From positions 62,001 to 126,000 of the forward strand of contig NZ_JADKPR010000005.1 in the NCBI RefSeq assembly GCF_015351475.1: 64,000 bases of DNA, read 5' to 3'. Position numbers and translations under genes: made by a program. Shown here in pieces: positions 1 through 9,644 of the stretch. Origin of the DNA: Flavobacterium sp. HJJ (GTDB lineage: Bacteria > Bacteroidota > Bacteroidia > Flavobacteriales > Flavobacteriaceae). Below the pieces are notes generated by a model. That model was given only the letters and a program-made list of their open reading frames with translations, was not told the DNA's origin and did no database searches. How positions within the stretch are numbered: position 1 is the first letter of the stretch; every line of letters starts with the position of its first letter.

Positions 1-21
1 TATTGAGACTATAAACTAAAA

Positions 22-50
22 AACCAGAAGCAGTTGCGATGCTTCTGGTT
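22..50. terminator. Perfect 11-bp hairpin before the first SusC operon
   Basis: An 11-bp perfect stem (22-32 with 40-50) encloses a 7-nt loop. On the minus strand it is followed by a run of six T (18-23), so it would work best as a terminator for a leftward transcript. On the plus strand only a short mixed tail follows. It may instead end an upstream rightward gene outside the window. Confidence 0.5.
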
Positions 51-115
51 GTTAAAAAGTTTATAGCCAGTATAAGTTGTCTACTAATTGTTTAACTATA
101 ACTAATCGTAAATGT

Positions 116-3100
116 ATGAAATTTAATTTACAAACGAAAAAGCCTTACAAAAAATTCGGGAAAAAGATTCCCTGTCTTAATTTTTCTAATCATGTATGGG
201 TACTTTGTGCACTGTTTATGCTAATATGCAGTCATACAGCTAAGGCACAAAAGGTTACCGTTAATTTTAAAGATGCGCTGCTTGAAACAGTTCTCAAAGA
301 AACTGCAAAACAGGCCAATTACGAAGTTTTTTACAATCAGAATTTACTAAAAAATTCAAATCCTGTAACAATCAACGTCAAAAATTCTAATTTAAGAGAT
401 GCTTTAAATTTAATTTTCAGTAATCAAAGTTTAAAGTATACAATTACCAATCAAACGATAGTGGTGACTGATTTAAAAGAAGAGAATCGGGGAAACGGAA
501 TAATAAACATACGCGGAAAAGTACTAAATAGCAAAAATGAGACTTTTCCGGGAGTAAATGTTTATGTTGCAGGGACAAACAAGCGTACTATAACCGATTA
601 TGATGGGAGCTTTTCTTTTGATAATGTATCATCAGATGGTATCATTGAATGTTCTGGACTGACTATTGAAAAAAAATCTTTTTCTATTAATGGGCGTTTA
701 GAATTGACACTTATTGTTGAAGATAAAATATCTGCCATGAAAGAAGTGGTAGTTACAGGTTTTCAAACGCTAACCAAAAGCCATTCTACAGGGGCATTTG
801 CTCAGGTTGATGAAAAAACTTTAAATGAAAATATTAATTCCAATCTTGAAACTGCTCTTGAAGGACGTGTGGCAGGTTTGATGTTCCAGAAAAATCCAAC
901 AGGAGCTTCGGCTGATACGCCTATATTAAGAGGTATTGGCACCTATTCTTTAGAAGTTGGGTATAGCCCGCTTTTAGTTATAGATGGTCTCCCAACAGAA
1001 TTGACTCTTGAGGAGATTAATCCTTATGATATTGAAAGCGTAAACGTTCTTAAAGATGCCGCAGCCGGATCTATTTATGGTTCAAGAGCAGCGAATGGTA
1101 TTATTGTTTTGACTACCAAGAAAGGAAATGGTAAGCTAAAAGTGAGTGTAAATTCTGACTTCTTTGTTGGTGCCAAACCAAACCTTAACGATATGAATTA
1201 TGCTTCAACCAGTGAGCTGATTGATTTTGAACAGGCTGTGTATAATAGAGAGCGAGCGAGATTTGCCAATACAGCCAGTATGTTCAGCAGTTATGGTGAT
1301 ATTGGAAGCACCAGCCCGAAGTATTATAGCCCTTTATACCAGCTCAACAGAGATTTGGAGGATAAAAAAATCAGCAGTGCAGATTACGATACCACTATCG
1401 CCCAATGGAGAAAGAACGATTATATAAAAGATTATAGTGATAATGTATGGCAAAATGAATTCAGACAGCGTTACAATGTAGCATTTTCAGGGAGCACAAG
1501 TAAGCAGAATACGTATGTGTCATTGAATTATGACGCCGCAGACAATCGAATCAAATTCAATAACAGCCGTGCATTTAATCTTTATGCAAAAAGCAGTTTT
1601 CAGGTAAACAACTGGTTAAATGCCACTTTTGGATTAAACTCAACTTATACGAATGAAGATGTTACTGATTTTGATTTTAGAAATTATGATATCCAAAAAA
1701 GATACGAGCGCATCACTGATGATAATGGAGATTTAGTGATGTCATCTTTTGTAGGTATTAAAGATGGTTTTACTGGCAGCAGTGTTATTAATCCTGCTAT
1801 GGCCTCAAAAATAAATAGTTTAAGCGGTTTTAAATCAGTAAGATTTAATGTATTGAATTCTCTACAGGAAGGTATTACACAAGAAAACTCATTAAGTTTG
1901 AGAACTTTTGCAAACATTCGTGCTAAAATATGGAAAGGCTTAAGCTATAATACACAATTTCAGTACGAATTAAGAAAAAACGACAATGAACAGTATAACG
2001 CTGTAGATTCTTATAAAATGCGTTTCGCTATTAATACTCTAACAGGATATAATGCAGCTACAAACGCCTACACGTATGTTGATGGTTTTTCTACAGGAGG
2101 ACGTTACAAACAATTGAGCAGTCAGGCGAGTAATTATTCTTTTAGAAACCAGTTAGATTTTAATCAGGATTTTAGTGAAGGTAAACACTCTGTTAATGCT
2201 TTAGCAGGTTTTGAAATGCGTGAAACTTTTGTTCCCAGAACTATTGAACAGATACGATACGGTTATGACCCAGTTACACTTACTTCTGCTACATTAAATA
2301 ACCTTTCACTTAGCCAGACAGGTGTTTCTAGTTATATTTATGGAAATAGCGCGACTTTAGCAGCTTTATCAAGAACACAGACAGAAGTTTTACATCGTTA
2401 TTTTTCTGTTTTTGGTACAGCAGGTTATACTTATTTATCAAAATATAACGTAACAGGAAGTTACCGTGTGGATCGTGCTGATTTATTTGGAGTAGATTCT
2501 AAATATAAAAACCGTCCATTGTGGTCTGTAGGTTTAGGATGGAATATTAGCAATGAGGACTTCATGAAAGAGGTAAAATGGGTAGACATGCTTAAGCTTA
2601 GAGCAACTTATGGTGTTAGCGGAAATATCGATCAAAGTACAACACCGTATGTAACAGCTACAAGAAAAAATGATAACTTATACCAGTCTTTACAATATAT
2701 AAATATTACAGCACAGCCTAATCCAATGCTGAGATGGGAAAAAACACAAACCACTAACTTAGGTTTAGATTATACTGTGTTAAGACATAAACTTACAGGA
2801 AGTATTGATGTATATCGTAAATACAGCAGTGATTTATTGGCAACAACCGATTTAGATCCTACTGTTGGAGCAACAAGCAGAAGAATCAATGCAGGAGCTT
2901 TACTGAACAGAGGAGTTGAATTTAGTGTTGGTTCTGAATGGTTTAATAATGGTAATTTCCGTATTAATTCTAATGTAGTTTTTGGTTTCAACAATACAAC
3001 TGTTGATAAAGTTACCAGAGCACAATCGTCGTCATCAGTTTATGTTAGCTCACCATCGAATTACTTTTTCCAAGGGGATATATACAATACGCTGTATGCT

Positions 3101-3751
3101 TATAAATACGGAGGTACAGTTAATGGATATCCTTATGTTCTGGATGAAAACGGAAATCCATCAATCACTTTTGATGCCAATGGAAACCCTGTGTCAACGA
3201 GTATAAAAACAGTTACCAATCCGAATGCGCTTGTAAAAATGGGAAGTTTAACACCAACTTATACAGGTTCCCTGTCACAGCGATTCACCTATAGACAATT
3301 CGATTTAAATATGTTGTTTATTTTCTCAGGAGGTAACGTAATGCGAAAAGAAACTATCGACATGAGTACTGATGCTGTAAATCTTTCAGGTATTACAGAT
3401 CGTTACACAGATGCACAGCCAAACGGCAATACACGTTTATATGTAGATTTAGCAGAAAATGTGAGAAGTTATGCTGGAACAATCAGCAGCCAATGGAGAA
3501 ATTCTGATGTAAATGTTGTAGATGGAGATTATATCAAACTTAGAAATATTTCATTAGGTTACAGCCTGCCAAAATCTTTCGCAAATAAAATCAAAATGGA
3601 ATCAGCAAAATTCACTTTCCAGGTAAACAATATATGGTATTGGAGCGCTGCTGGAAACCGTATTGATCCTGAAGTTTATTCTGCGAACATAGGCACGCGT
3701 AATTTACCATTGCCTAAAACTTATTTATTTGGGTTTAATCTAACACTTTAA
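116..3751 (+). CDS. SusC/RagA-family TonB-linked outer membrane transporter with N-terminal STN domain
   Basis: This 1211-aa protein would form a TonB-dependent outer-membrane beta-barrel that works with the SusD lipoprotein encoded next. The ATG at 116 is preferred over an in-frame TTG at 77 because it is followed by a basic, then hydrophobic leader ending near HTAKAQ. An STN (secretin/TonB short N-terminal) domain follows at about residues 46-120, then a carboxypeptidase-regulatory-like domain (about 128-210), the plug starting around KEVVVTGFQ, and a barrel ending in a short aromatic strand (FGFNLTL). STN domains usually pass a signal to a FecR-type anti-sigma factor; no such gene lies in the window, so a partner would have to be upstream of position 1. 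The substrate cannot be told from sequence. The downstream metalloprotease and DUF3347 protein hint at a peptide- or metal-linked substrate. Confidence 0.93.
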   Translation: MKFNLQTKKPYKKFGKKIPCLNFSNHVWVLCALFMLICSHTAKAQKVTVNFKDALLETVLKETAKQANYEVFYNQNLLKNSNPVTINVKNSNLRDALNLIFSNQSLKYTITNQTIVVTDLKEENRGNGIINIRGKVLNSKNETFPGVNVYVAGTNKRTITDYDGSFSFDNVSSDGIIECSGLTIEKKSFSINGRLELTLIVEDKISAMKEVVVTGFQTLTKSHSTGAFAQVDEKTLNENINSNLETALEGRVAGLMFQKNPTGASADTPILRGIGTYSLEVGYSPLLVIDGLPTELTLEEINPYDIESVNVLKDAAAGSIYGSRAANGIIVLTTKKGNGKLKVSVNSDFFVGAKPNLNDMNYASTSELIDFEQAVYNRERARFANTASMFSSYGDIGSTSPKYYSPLYQLNRDLEDKKISSADYDTTIAQWRKNDYIKDYSDNVWQNEFRQRYNVAFSGSTSKQNTYVSLNYDAADNRIKFNNSRAFNLYAKSSFQVNNWLNATFGLNSTYTNEDVTDFDFRNYDIQKRYERITDDNGDLVMSSFVGIKDGFTGSSVINPAMASKINSLSGFKSVRFNVLNSLQEGITQENSLSLRTFANIRAKIWKGLSYNTQFQYELRKNDNEQYNAVDSYKMRFAINTLTGYNAATNAYTYVDGFSTGGRYKQLSSQASNYSFRNQLDFNQDFSEGKHSVNALAGFEMRETFVPRTIEQIRYGYDPVTLTSATLNNLSLSQTGVSSYIYGNSATLAALSRTQTEVLHRYFSVFGTAGYTYLSKYNVTGSYRVDRADLFGVDSKYKNRPLWSVGLGWNISNEDFMKEVKWVDMLKLRATYGVSGNIDQSTTPYVTATRKNDNLYQSLQYINITAQPNPMLRWEKTQTTNLGLDYTVLRHKLTGSIDVYRKYSSDLLATTDLDPTVGATSRRINAGALLNRGVEFSVGSEWFNNGNFRINSNVVFGFNNTTVDKVTRAQSSSSVYVSSPSNYFFQGDIYNTLYAYKYGGTVNGYPYVLDENGNPSITFDANGNPVSTSIKTVTNPNALVKMGSLTPTYTGSLSQRFTYRQFDLNMLFIFSGGNVMRKETIDMSTDAVNLSGITDRYTDAQPNGNTRLYVDLAENVRSYAGTISSQWRNSDVNVVDGDYIKLRNISLGYSLPKSFANKIKMESAKFTFQVNNIWYWSAAGNRIDPEVYSANIGTRNLPLPKTYLFGFNLTL

Positions 3752-3755
3752 AAAA

Positions 3756-5180
3756 ATGAAACATATACATATAATAGTACTATCGCTGATGATGTTAACT
3801 GTAGCATCCTGTGAAGATTACACTGATGTTACGCCTAAAGGGGCTTTAGTTGTTGAGACAGCCTCACAATTCTATGAAATGGTATCTCTGCCGGGCAGAG
3901 GCTATCCAATCAATAACTTTCAGTATCTGGTAGACGATCAATGGATGAAAGAATCAAATGTAATAGGTAAAACGCCAAACATCGATATTATCAATTTTAC
4001 TTTTGATGAAACTACCGACAGAGTTTCTTTAATGACTGGTTCCAGCTTTTATAATCAGGCTTACACTTATATAAACAGATGGAATACTATTATTTCATTA
4101 GTTGATAATAGCAAAGGAGATGAAAGTACAAAACAATTAGCAAAAGCAGAAGCCAAAATCTATAGAGCATACGATCACTTTTTATTAGTAAACCACTATG
4201 CAAAAGGTTATGACCCGCAGACTGCGGCTACTGACGGTGGTATCTGTATCATGGACAAATTTGATTTAGAAGCACAGCCATCAAAATCTACTGTAGCTCA
4301 GGTTTATGATTTTATTCAAAAGGATATAGAAGATGCACTGCCGTATCTTCAGGAAAAACCAGCTGATGTTTACCATCCTTCATTGGCATTTGCTTATGCA
4401 TTTAAGGCCAAAGTTCATTTATTTAAACGTGAAATCGCAAGCGCCCAAGCAGCTGCAGAAAAATCATTAAGTTATAATAATCAAATATTTGATATGGTAG
4501 CTTATAACAAGCAGGGAGGACCAAATGTAGTTTCAGTACCGGCAGCAAATAATATAGAAGTGCTCAGCTACATGTACATGACAGGTTATAATGAAATGAA
4601 TTTTGCCTATCAGTATATCATAAGCCCGGAGCTTCGTACTTTATTTGGTACTAATGATGCCCGTTTTAATTTGTTTTTTAACACTACCAGCACAACAAAT
4701 CTTGATCTGGGATCAAATACAGCATATTGGGCAACTGTATATACCAAGTTTTTTTACCCTACTGTTGGAATGAAAACAACTGAAGTTTATTTAATGCTGG
4801 CCGAATGTTATGCCAGAGAAAATAAATTTACTGAAGCTGTTGATATTTTAAATAAACTAAGAGCAAAACGTATTTTATCAGGTACTGTAAATTTATCTGT
4901 TCCAGCTACCAGAAAAGAAACAATGGAACTTGTTATAAACGAACGCAGAAAAGAATTACTGTTAGGCTTTAATCGTTTTTTTGATCTTAAAAGATTAAAC
5001 ACTGAAACGGAATACGCAAAAACGATTACAAGAGTATTTCCAATCGTTAACAAGACCGTTCCGCAAAAAACGTATACTTTACAGCCTAATTCCAAATTAT
5101 ACATTGTTCCGTTTCCTTTGTCAGCTTTAACAAAAAATCCAAAGCTTACATTAAATACTGACGAAAAACTTCCATTTTAA
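3756..5180 (+). CDS. SusD/RagB-like surface lipoprotein
   Basis: This 474-aa protein is the substrate-binding partner of the SusC transporter, from which it is separated by only 4 nt. It has a lipoprotein signal peptide with a lipobox ending at Cys19 (TVASC). Helical TPR-like segments follow, and the C-terminal part shows the SusD-typical pattern of LMLAECYAR followed by an NERRKELLLGFNRFFDLKR stretch. It is expected to sit on the outer face of the outer membrane and cap the SusC barrel. It is co-transcribed with its neighbours, with 5 nt to the metalloprotease. Family assignment is firm; the ligand is unknown. Confidence 0.92.
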   Translation: MKHIHIIVLSLMMLTVASCEDYTDVTPKGALVVETASQFYEMVSLPGRGYPINNFQYLVDDQWMKESNVIGKTPNIDIINFTFDETTDRVSLMTGSSFYNQAYTYINRWNTIISLVDNSKGDESTKQLAKAEAKIYRAYDHFLLVNHYAKGYDPQTAATDGGICIMDKFDLEAQPSKSTVAQVYDFIQKDIEDALPYLQEKPADVYHPSLAFAYAFKAKVHLFKREIASAQAAAEKSLSYNNQIFDMVAYNKQGGPNVVSVPAANNIEVLSYMYMTGYNEMNFAYQYIISPELRTLFGTNDARFNLFFNTTSTTNLDLGSNTAYWATVYTKFFYPTVGMKTTEVYLMLAECYARENKFTEAVDILNKLRAKRILSGTVNLSVPATRKETMELVINERRKELLLGFNRFFDLKRLNTETEYAKTITRVFPIVNKTVPQKTYTLQPNSKLYIVPFPLSALTKNPKLTLNTDEKLPF

Positions 5181-5185
5181 TTCTA

Positions 5186-7624
5186 ATGAAGAAATTATTT
5201 ATATTAACAATCATGCTGGCAGCTTTGCTCCAGCATGATTTTGCTCAGGCACAAGAAAAAAAAGAAGACAGTATCAGTAACCAGCAGAAAGGTTTACAGG
5301 CCTACGATAAGATAATTAAAGAAGGTGCTAAAACCAAAATAGGCCTTTTTACTGTTAATCAGGTCGCTAATAAATTTTACTTTCAAATTCCGGACAGTTT
5401 GTACAACAGATATATGCTGGTAGTGACCAGATATCTTTCTACTCCTGAAGGCATGGGTTTTTTTGGCGGTGAAAAAGCCAACGAGCAGACTATTTACTTT
5501 GAAAAAGGAGCTAATAATACCGTTTTCTTAAGATCATTGCAATACAAACAGGATGTCCGCAATCCCGATTCGATGCTGGCAAAAGCATTAGCCGGCAGTA
5601 ACGAAAATCCAATTGTTGCCGCTTTTCCAATAAAAACAATTAATCCTGCTACCGGAAATGCTGTTATTGATGTAACAGATGTTTTCAAGAAAGATAACCC
5701 GATGTTTTCTTTGCCAAGCCAGGAAAAAACAGAGAAAAAGCTAACCACGCTTGCTGATGATAAAACTTTTATCGAAACCATTGACAGCTATCCGATTAAT
5801 ATTGAAGTAAAGACCACCAAGACATATACAAGTACTTCATCTAACAGCGGAAGCATAACGCTGCGATTAAATGTCTCTATTGTGTTACTTCCAAAAACGC
5901 CGATGCGAAAACGTTTTGAAGATGAAAGAGTTGGTTATTTTGCAAATAAGTATGTTTTGTTTGATGATGACAAGCAGCGGGCTGAAAAAAAATTCATTAT
6001 TCAGCGTTACCGTTTGGAACCAAAAGATAAAGACATCAAAAAATACTTAAGAGGCGAACTGGTTGAACCCAAAAAACAAATTGTTTACTATATTGACCCA
6101 GCAACGCCAAAAAAATGGAGACCTTATCTAATTGCAGGTATCAACGACTGGCAGAAAGCTTTTGAGGCTGCAGGTTTTAAAAATGCTATTGTTGGTAAAG
6201 AATGGCCGGAAGATGATAAAACAATGAGTCTGGAAGACGCTAGGTATTCGGTAGTAAGATATCTTGCCTCTGAAACACCAAATGCTTACGGTCCGAGAAT
6301 TAGTGATCCAAGAAGCGGGGAAATCATGGAGAGCCACGTAGGATGGTATCATAATGTGATGAAATTAGTGCAAAGATGGTATATGATTCAGGTAGGGCCT
6401 TTGGATCCAAAAGCCAGAAAAATGCATTTGGATGATGAGTTAATGGGACAGTTAATCCGTTTTGTTTCTTCTCATGAAATTGGGCATACAATTGGTTTAC
6501 GCCACAACATGGGAGCCAGCAGCGCAACTACTGTAGAAAAATTAAGGGATAAAAAATGGGTTGAAGCAAATGGTCATACCGTTTCTATCATGGATTATGC
6601 CCGCTTTAACTATGTGGCTCAGCCGGAAGATAATATTGGTCCAGAGGGTATTTATCCACGTATCGGGATGTACGATAAATGGGCAGTTAAATGGGGGTAC
6701 AGCTATTTTCCAAACGCTAAAGATGAGTTTGAAGAGGAAAATATTCTTGCCAAATTAACAACAGACAGTTTAACTGCTAATCCTAAATTATGGTTTGGAG
6801 GCGAAGGAAAAGAAGAAGATCCGCGCAGTCAGTCAGAGGATCTAGGTGATGACGCAGTACTTGCGAGCGATTACGGAATTAAAAATCTGAAACGTGTTGT
6901 ACCAAATCTTGTAGAATGGACTTACGAACCAAACGATGCTTATAACAATTTAGAAGATATGCACAAAGCGGTTGTAACACAATATTCAAGGTACTTGTAT
7001 CATGTGCTGAAATATATTGGTAATAACTATGTCACTAAAAGAAGTGTTGACGAAAAAGGTGTCGTAATCCAGCCAGTGCCAAAAGAAAAAGTGAAAGCAG
7101 CTATCGATTATGTAGGCAGACAATTGTTTGTAGCCCCTCTTTGGATGTATCCGCAGAATATTGATCAGCTTATTTCTTTAAAAACTGAGGATCAGATTTC
7201 AGATCAGCAGAATCAGGTGTTAAACATACTGCTAAGTTCAGGGATACTTTACAATATCAACCTTAAATCGATGCAGTTTGAAGGTGCTTATACCGTTCCT
7301 GAGTTTTTAAACGATTTACAGCAGACAGTATGGGTAAAATTTACTGGTGACACAAAACAGGATTATTACAGAAGATCTTTGCAGCGCAGCTATATTGATA
7401 AATTAGGCATGCTGTTATTACCTAAAGAAACAGAACCTGGCAAGGCTTTGAATGCCGCGCAGCGCAGTGATGTGAGGTTATATGGTAAACAGCATCTTTT
7501 AAAATTAAGAGCAGATATTACAAAGCTGATGAGTGGAGCAACAGGATTAAACAAAGAACATTTCGAAAGTATTTTAATCGATATTGACAAAATTATTTCA
7601 AAATTAAATAAAACAGATATATGA
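5186..7624 (+). CDS. Secreted zinc-dependent metalloprotease (DUF5117/DUF5118-type)
   Basis: This 812-aa exported protein has a signal peptide ending near ADFAQAQ-like residues 15-23. The zinc-binding motif HEIGHTIGLRH lies at residues 430-440 with catalytic Glu431. This is the extended HExxHxxGxxH form of metzincins, and a likely Met-turn (SIMDYAR) follows about 30 residues later. The large N-terminal region and the C-terminal helical part match the Bacteroidota DUF5117/DUF5118 metalloprotease family. It sits 5 nt after susD and overlaps the next gene by 4 nt (ATGA), so it is in the same operon. It may process the substrate imported by the SusCD pair. This link is inferred from position only. 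Confidence 0.88.
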   Translation: MKKLFILTIMLAALLQHDFAQAQEKKEDSISNQQKGLQAYDKIIKEGAKTKIGLFTVNQVANKFYFQIPDSLYNRYMLVVTRYLSTPEGMGFFGGEKANEQTIYFEKGANNTVFLRSLQYKQDVRNPDSMLAKALAGSNENPIVAAFPIKTINPATGNAVIDVTDVFKKDNPMFSLPSQEKTEKKLTTLADDKTFIETIDSYPINIEVKTTKTYTSTSSNSGSITLRLNVSIVLLPKTPMRKRFEDERVGYFANKYVLFDDDKQRAEKKFIIQRYRLEPKDKDIKKYLRGELVEPKKQIVYYIDPATPKKWRPYLIAGINDWQKAFEAAGFKNAIVGKEWPEDDKTMSLEDARYSVVRYLASETPNAYGPRISDPRSGEIMESHVGWYHNVMKLVQRWYMIQVGPLDPKARKMHLDDELMGQLIRFVSSHEIGHTIGLRHNMGASSATTVEKLRDKKWVEANGHTVSIMDYARFNYVAQPEDNIGPEGIYPRIGMYDKWAVKWGYSYFPNAKDEFEEENILAKLTTDSLTANPKLWFGGEGKEEDPRSQSEDLGDDAVLASDYGIKNLKRVVPNLVEWTYEPNDAYNNLEDMHKAVVTQYSRYLYHVLKYIGNNYVTKRSVDEKGVVIQPVPKEKVKAAIDYVGRQLFVAPLWMYPQNIDQLISLKTEDQISDQQNQVLNILLSSGILYNINLKSMQFEGAYTVPEFLNDLQQTVWVKFTGDTKQDYYRRSLQRSYIDKLGMLLLPKETEPGKALNAAQRSDVRLYGKQHLLKLRADITKLMSGATGLNKEHFESILIDIDKIISKLNKTDI

Positions 7625-8142
7625 AAAGAATATTAGCTATAGCATTCATGAGCTTAAGTACTCTGGGACACGCCCAATTGAAGTCAAAAGATGAAGTGAC
7701 TCCAGATCAGGTAGAGAAACGGGAAGCGCAAAAAAAGGAAATCACAAAAAATTATCTGGCCTTAAAAAACAGCCTTATAATTTCAGATAGTCTTGCTGCT
7801 GTCAAAAATGCTGAGGCATTAAAGACTTCATTAAAAAACTTCAAATTTAAAAAGTTAAGGCTTGAACAAATGAATGAGGCTACTGCAAAAAGAAGAGAAA
7901 TTATTGATCTGGCCACTGAAGTAACAGCAACTAAAAACATCAATAAACAAAGAAAAATTGTTCAAGAACTTTCAGTTAAATTCTGGGACTTAGCTCCAAA
8001 ATTTAAGGCCGAAGATACTGCATTATATCTTCAGGTATGCCCAATGACGGGAGCAGTCTGGACAAGCGACAGCAAAGAAATCAAAAATCCTTACTATCCT
8101 AAAAATATGCTGACTTGCGGTGAAGTAAAAGCAAGTTTATAA
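7621..8142 (+). CDS. Small exported DUF3347-type protein
   Basis: This 173-aa protein has a short signal peptide (cleavage near GHAQ) and a helical, charged middle. Its C-terminus carries the pattern CPMTGAVW, then KNPYYPKNMLTCGEV. The same CPM...W...NPYY...MLTCG signature ends the HMA-DUF3347 protein encoded at 8809, so both belong to the DUF3347 family found beside Bacteroidota metal-efflux genes. The two conserved cysteines and methionines are plausible copper ligands, but this is inference. The start codon overlaps the stop of the metalloprotease gene by 4 nt, so it is translationally coupled to the SusCD operon. Unlike the later paralogue it lacks an HMA domain. Confidence 0.8.
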   Translation: MKRILAIAFMSLSTLGHAQLKSKDEVTPDQVEKREAQKKEITKNYLALKNSLIISDSLAAVKNAEALKTSLKNFKFKKLRLEQMNEATAKRREIIDLATEVTATKNINKQRKIVQELSVKFWDLAPKFKAEDTALYLQVCPMTGAVWTSDSKEIKNPYYPKNMLTCGEVKASL

Positions 8143-8171
8143 AAATTGAATTAAATTGAGTTAGTTTGTCT

Positions 8172-8216
8172 GATAAATACGGTATTCTTAAACAGGAGCC
8201 GTATTTGTCTTTTTTG
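8172..8216 (+). terminator. Rho-independent terminator of the SusCD-metalloprotease operon
   Basis: An 11-bp stem (8172-8182 with 8199-8209, one wobble pair) with a 16-nt loop is followed by a T-rich tail. It lies 30 nt after the DUF3347 stop codon and separates this operon from the copper cluster. Confidence 0.75.
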
Positions 8217-8269
8217 CTAAAAAAACATTAATGTTAAAAGGTTTTACTCAAAGATAAATTCAAATTTTA

Positions 8270-8277
8270 TAATTTTG
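8270..8277 (+). promoter_or_regulatory. Bacteroidota -7 promoter box
   Basis: TAATTTTG fits the TAnnTTTG consensus. It lies 17 nt before the ATG at 8295, giving a predicted transcript start near 8282. No convincing TTG -33 box was seen at the usual distance, so this is a moderate call. Confidence 0.5.
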
Positions 8278-8294
8278 TAATACACTATTAATTA

Positions 8295-8660
8295 ATGAAA
8301 AAGATATTCCTTTTGCTAGTATTTGTTTTGGGTTTCCTTTTGCTACCTAGCACAGTTATGGCCTGTAAAAGTGAATCTTTAAAAGGTACTCCGCATAAAG
8401 AAATATCCTCAAAAAATACCAAAGAACATTCTTGCTGCAGTTCTTCCCATTCGAAAAAAAACAATCATAACTGCGGCGGAAAATGCAGTCATTCCAAGTG
8501 TGTCTGTCCTTCTTTTTGTTCGGTATCCTTCTTCTTTAATGAAGTAAATATTGATGCTGTTGCTTTAGAAAATGCTATCGTACCGCAAAGATTTCCTAAT
8601 TTCACAACATTTCTTTCTGCAGGTTATGGATCGCTTTGGCTTATCCCTAAAATAAGCTAA
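8295..8660 (+). CDS. Small Cys/His-rich exported protein of the copper cluster
   Basis: This 121-aa protein has a hydrophobic leader (about residues 1-24, ending MACKS) and then a stretch rich in Cys, His, Ser and Lys. The stretch includes EHSCCSSSHSK, NHNCGGKCSHSKCVCP and about nine cysteines in roughly 45 residues. The tail is hydrophobic and ordinary. Such a cluster is well suited to bind soft metals such as copper. The gene stands just before the HMA-DUF3347 and multicopper oxidase genes, which supports a metal-binding role. No named family was recognised and the function is inferred. It has its own -7 box, so it may be transcribed separately from the operon before it. Confidence 0.7.
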   Translation: MKKIFLLLVFVLGFLLLPSTVMACKSESLKGTPHKEISSKNTKEHSCCSSSHSKKNNHNCGGKCSHSKCVCPSFCSVSFFFNEVNIDAVALENAIVPQRFPNFTTFLSAGYGSLWLIPKIS

Positions 8661-8767
8661 AAAAGAAACCTGACAGCCATTGGTCTGTCAATTTCAGAGC
8701 ATATTAACGCTCAAAACTATCTATTCCAGACTTTTTTATAATTTGATTAATGCTTTGCAAAAAGTTC

Positions 8768-8779
8768 ATTTGATCAAAT
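8768..8779. promoter_or_regulatory. 12-bp palindrome upstream of the copper genes
   Basis: ATTTGATCAAAT is a perfect palindrome 29 nt before the ATG at 8809, in a 148-nt gap. A related half-site (ATTTGATTAAT) occurs about 30 nt further upstream. It is a candidate operator for a copper- or metal-responsive regulator. A chance AT-rich palindrome is possible. Confidence 0.35.
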
Positions 8780-8808
8780 CATAAGTTATTCACTTTAAAA
8801 CACACACA

Positions 8809-9630
8809 ATGTATTCATTTAAAAATATAATGATAGCAATGCTTCTATTGCTGTCAGCCATAGGCAGTACTCAAATTAAAAATCCTACTAAAGCAAATAT
8901 CCAAATATACGGCAGCTGCGGCATGTGCAAAAACAATATTGAGCAGGCAGGGAATCAAAAAAATATTGTGGCTGTCGATTGGGATAAAAATACTAAAATA
9001 GCTTCCATTACTTACGATTCAAAGAAGACTAATACCGATCAGATTTTAAAACGTATTGCTTTGGCAGGATACGACAGCAGCAGTTTTTTGGCACCAGCAT
9101 CGGCCTATGCCAAACTTTCCGACTGCTGTAAGTACAGCCGAGACGCAAAAAAAACAGAATCTAAATCTGAAATAGACACTACTGCTCATAATACTCACAA
9201 TGAAACAGTATTGAATCCATTGCAAGAAGTTTATGATGCTTATTTTACCCTTAAGGATGCTTTCATACAGTCTAACAGCACAACGGTTTCTGCTGGCGCA
9301 AAAGCATTACTGACGCTTATTTCTTCGGTAAAAACAGAGTCTTTATCAGCACAGGAGCAAAAAATATGGATGAAGATAAATGCATCGTTAATTACTCAGT
9401 CTAGTGCGATTACAAAGACAAATAATATAGAAAAACAAAGAGAAATTTTTAAAGAATTATCTAAAACATTTTATGAACTGATTAAAAATATCAAAATTGC
9501 AGATCCAGTTTATTATCAATATTGTCCTATGGCAGATGCTAATTGGCTGAGTAAAGAAAGTGCTGTAAAAAATCCTTACTATGGATCTCAGATGTTAACC
9601 TGCGGTAAAACGGTAGAGATCATTAAATAA
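8809..9630 (+). CDS. HMA-domain DUF3347 copper-binding protein
   Basis: This 273-aa exported protein has a signal peptide at residues 1-22. A heavy-metal-associated-like fold follows at about 27-95, carrying GSCGMCKNNIEQA; the CxxC pair is the usual copper-binding site of HMA domains. After a linker with CCK comes a helical DUF3347 domain (about 145-273) ending in YCPMADANW and KNPYYGSQMLTCG. It is probably a periplasmic copper carrier or buffer that passes copper to the multicopper oxidase encoded 14 nt downstream. Its C-terminal domain is paralogous to the small protein at 7621, which links this cluster to the preceding SusCD operon. Confidence 0.85.
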   Translation: MYSFKNIMIAMLLLLSAIGSTQIKNPTKANIQIYGSCGMCKNNIEQAGNQKNIVAVDWDKNTKIASITYDSKKTNTDQILKRIALAGYDSSSFLAPASAYAKLSDCCKYSRDAKKTESKSEIDTTAHNTHNETVLNPLQEVYDAYFTLKDAFIQSNSTTVSAGAKALLTLISSVKTESLSAQEQKIWMKINASLITQSSAITKTNNIEKQREIFKELSKTFYELIKNIKIADPVYYQYCPMADANWLSKESAVKNPYYGSQMLTCGKTVEIIK

Positions 9631-9644
9631 TTCAATATCCAAAA

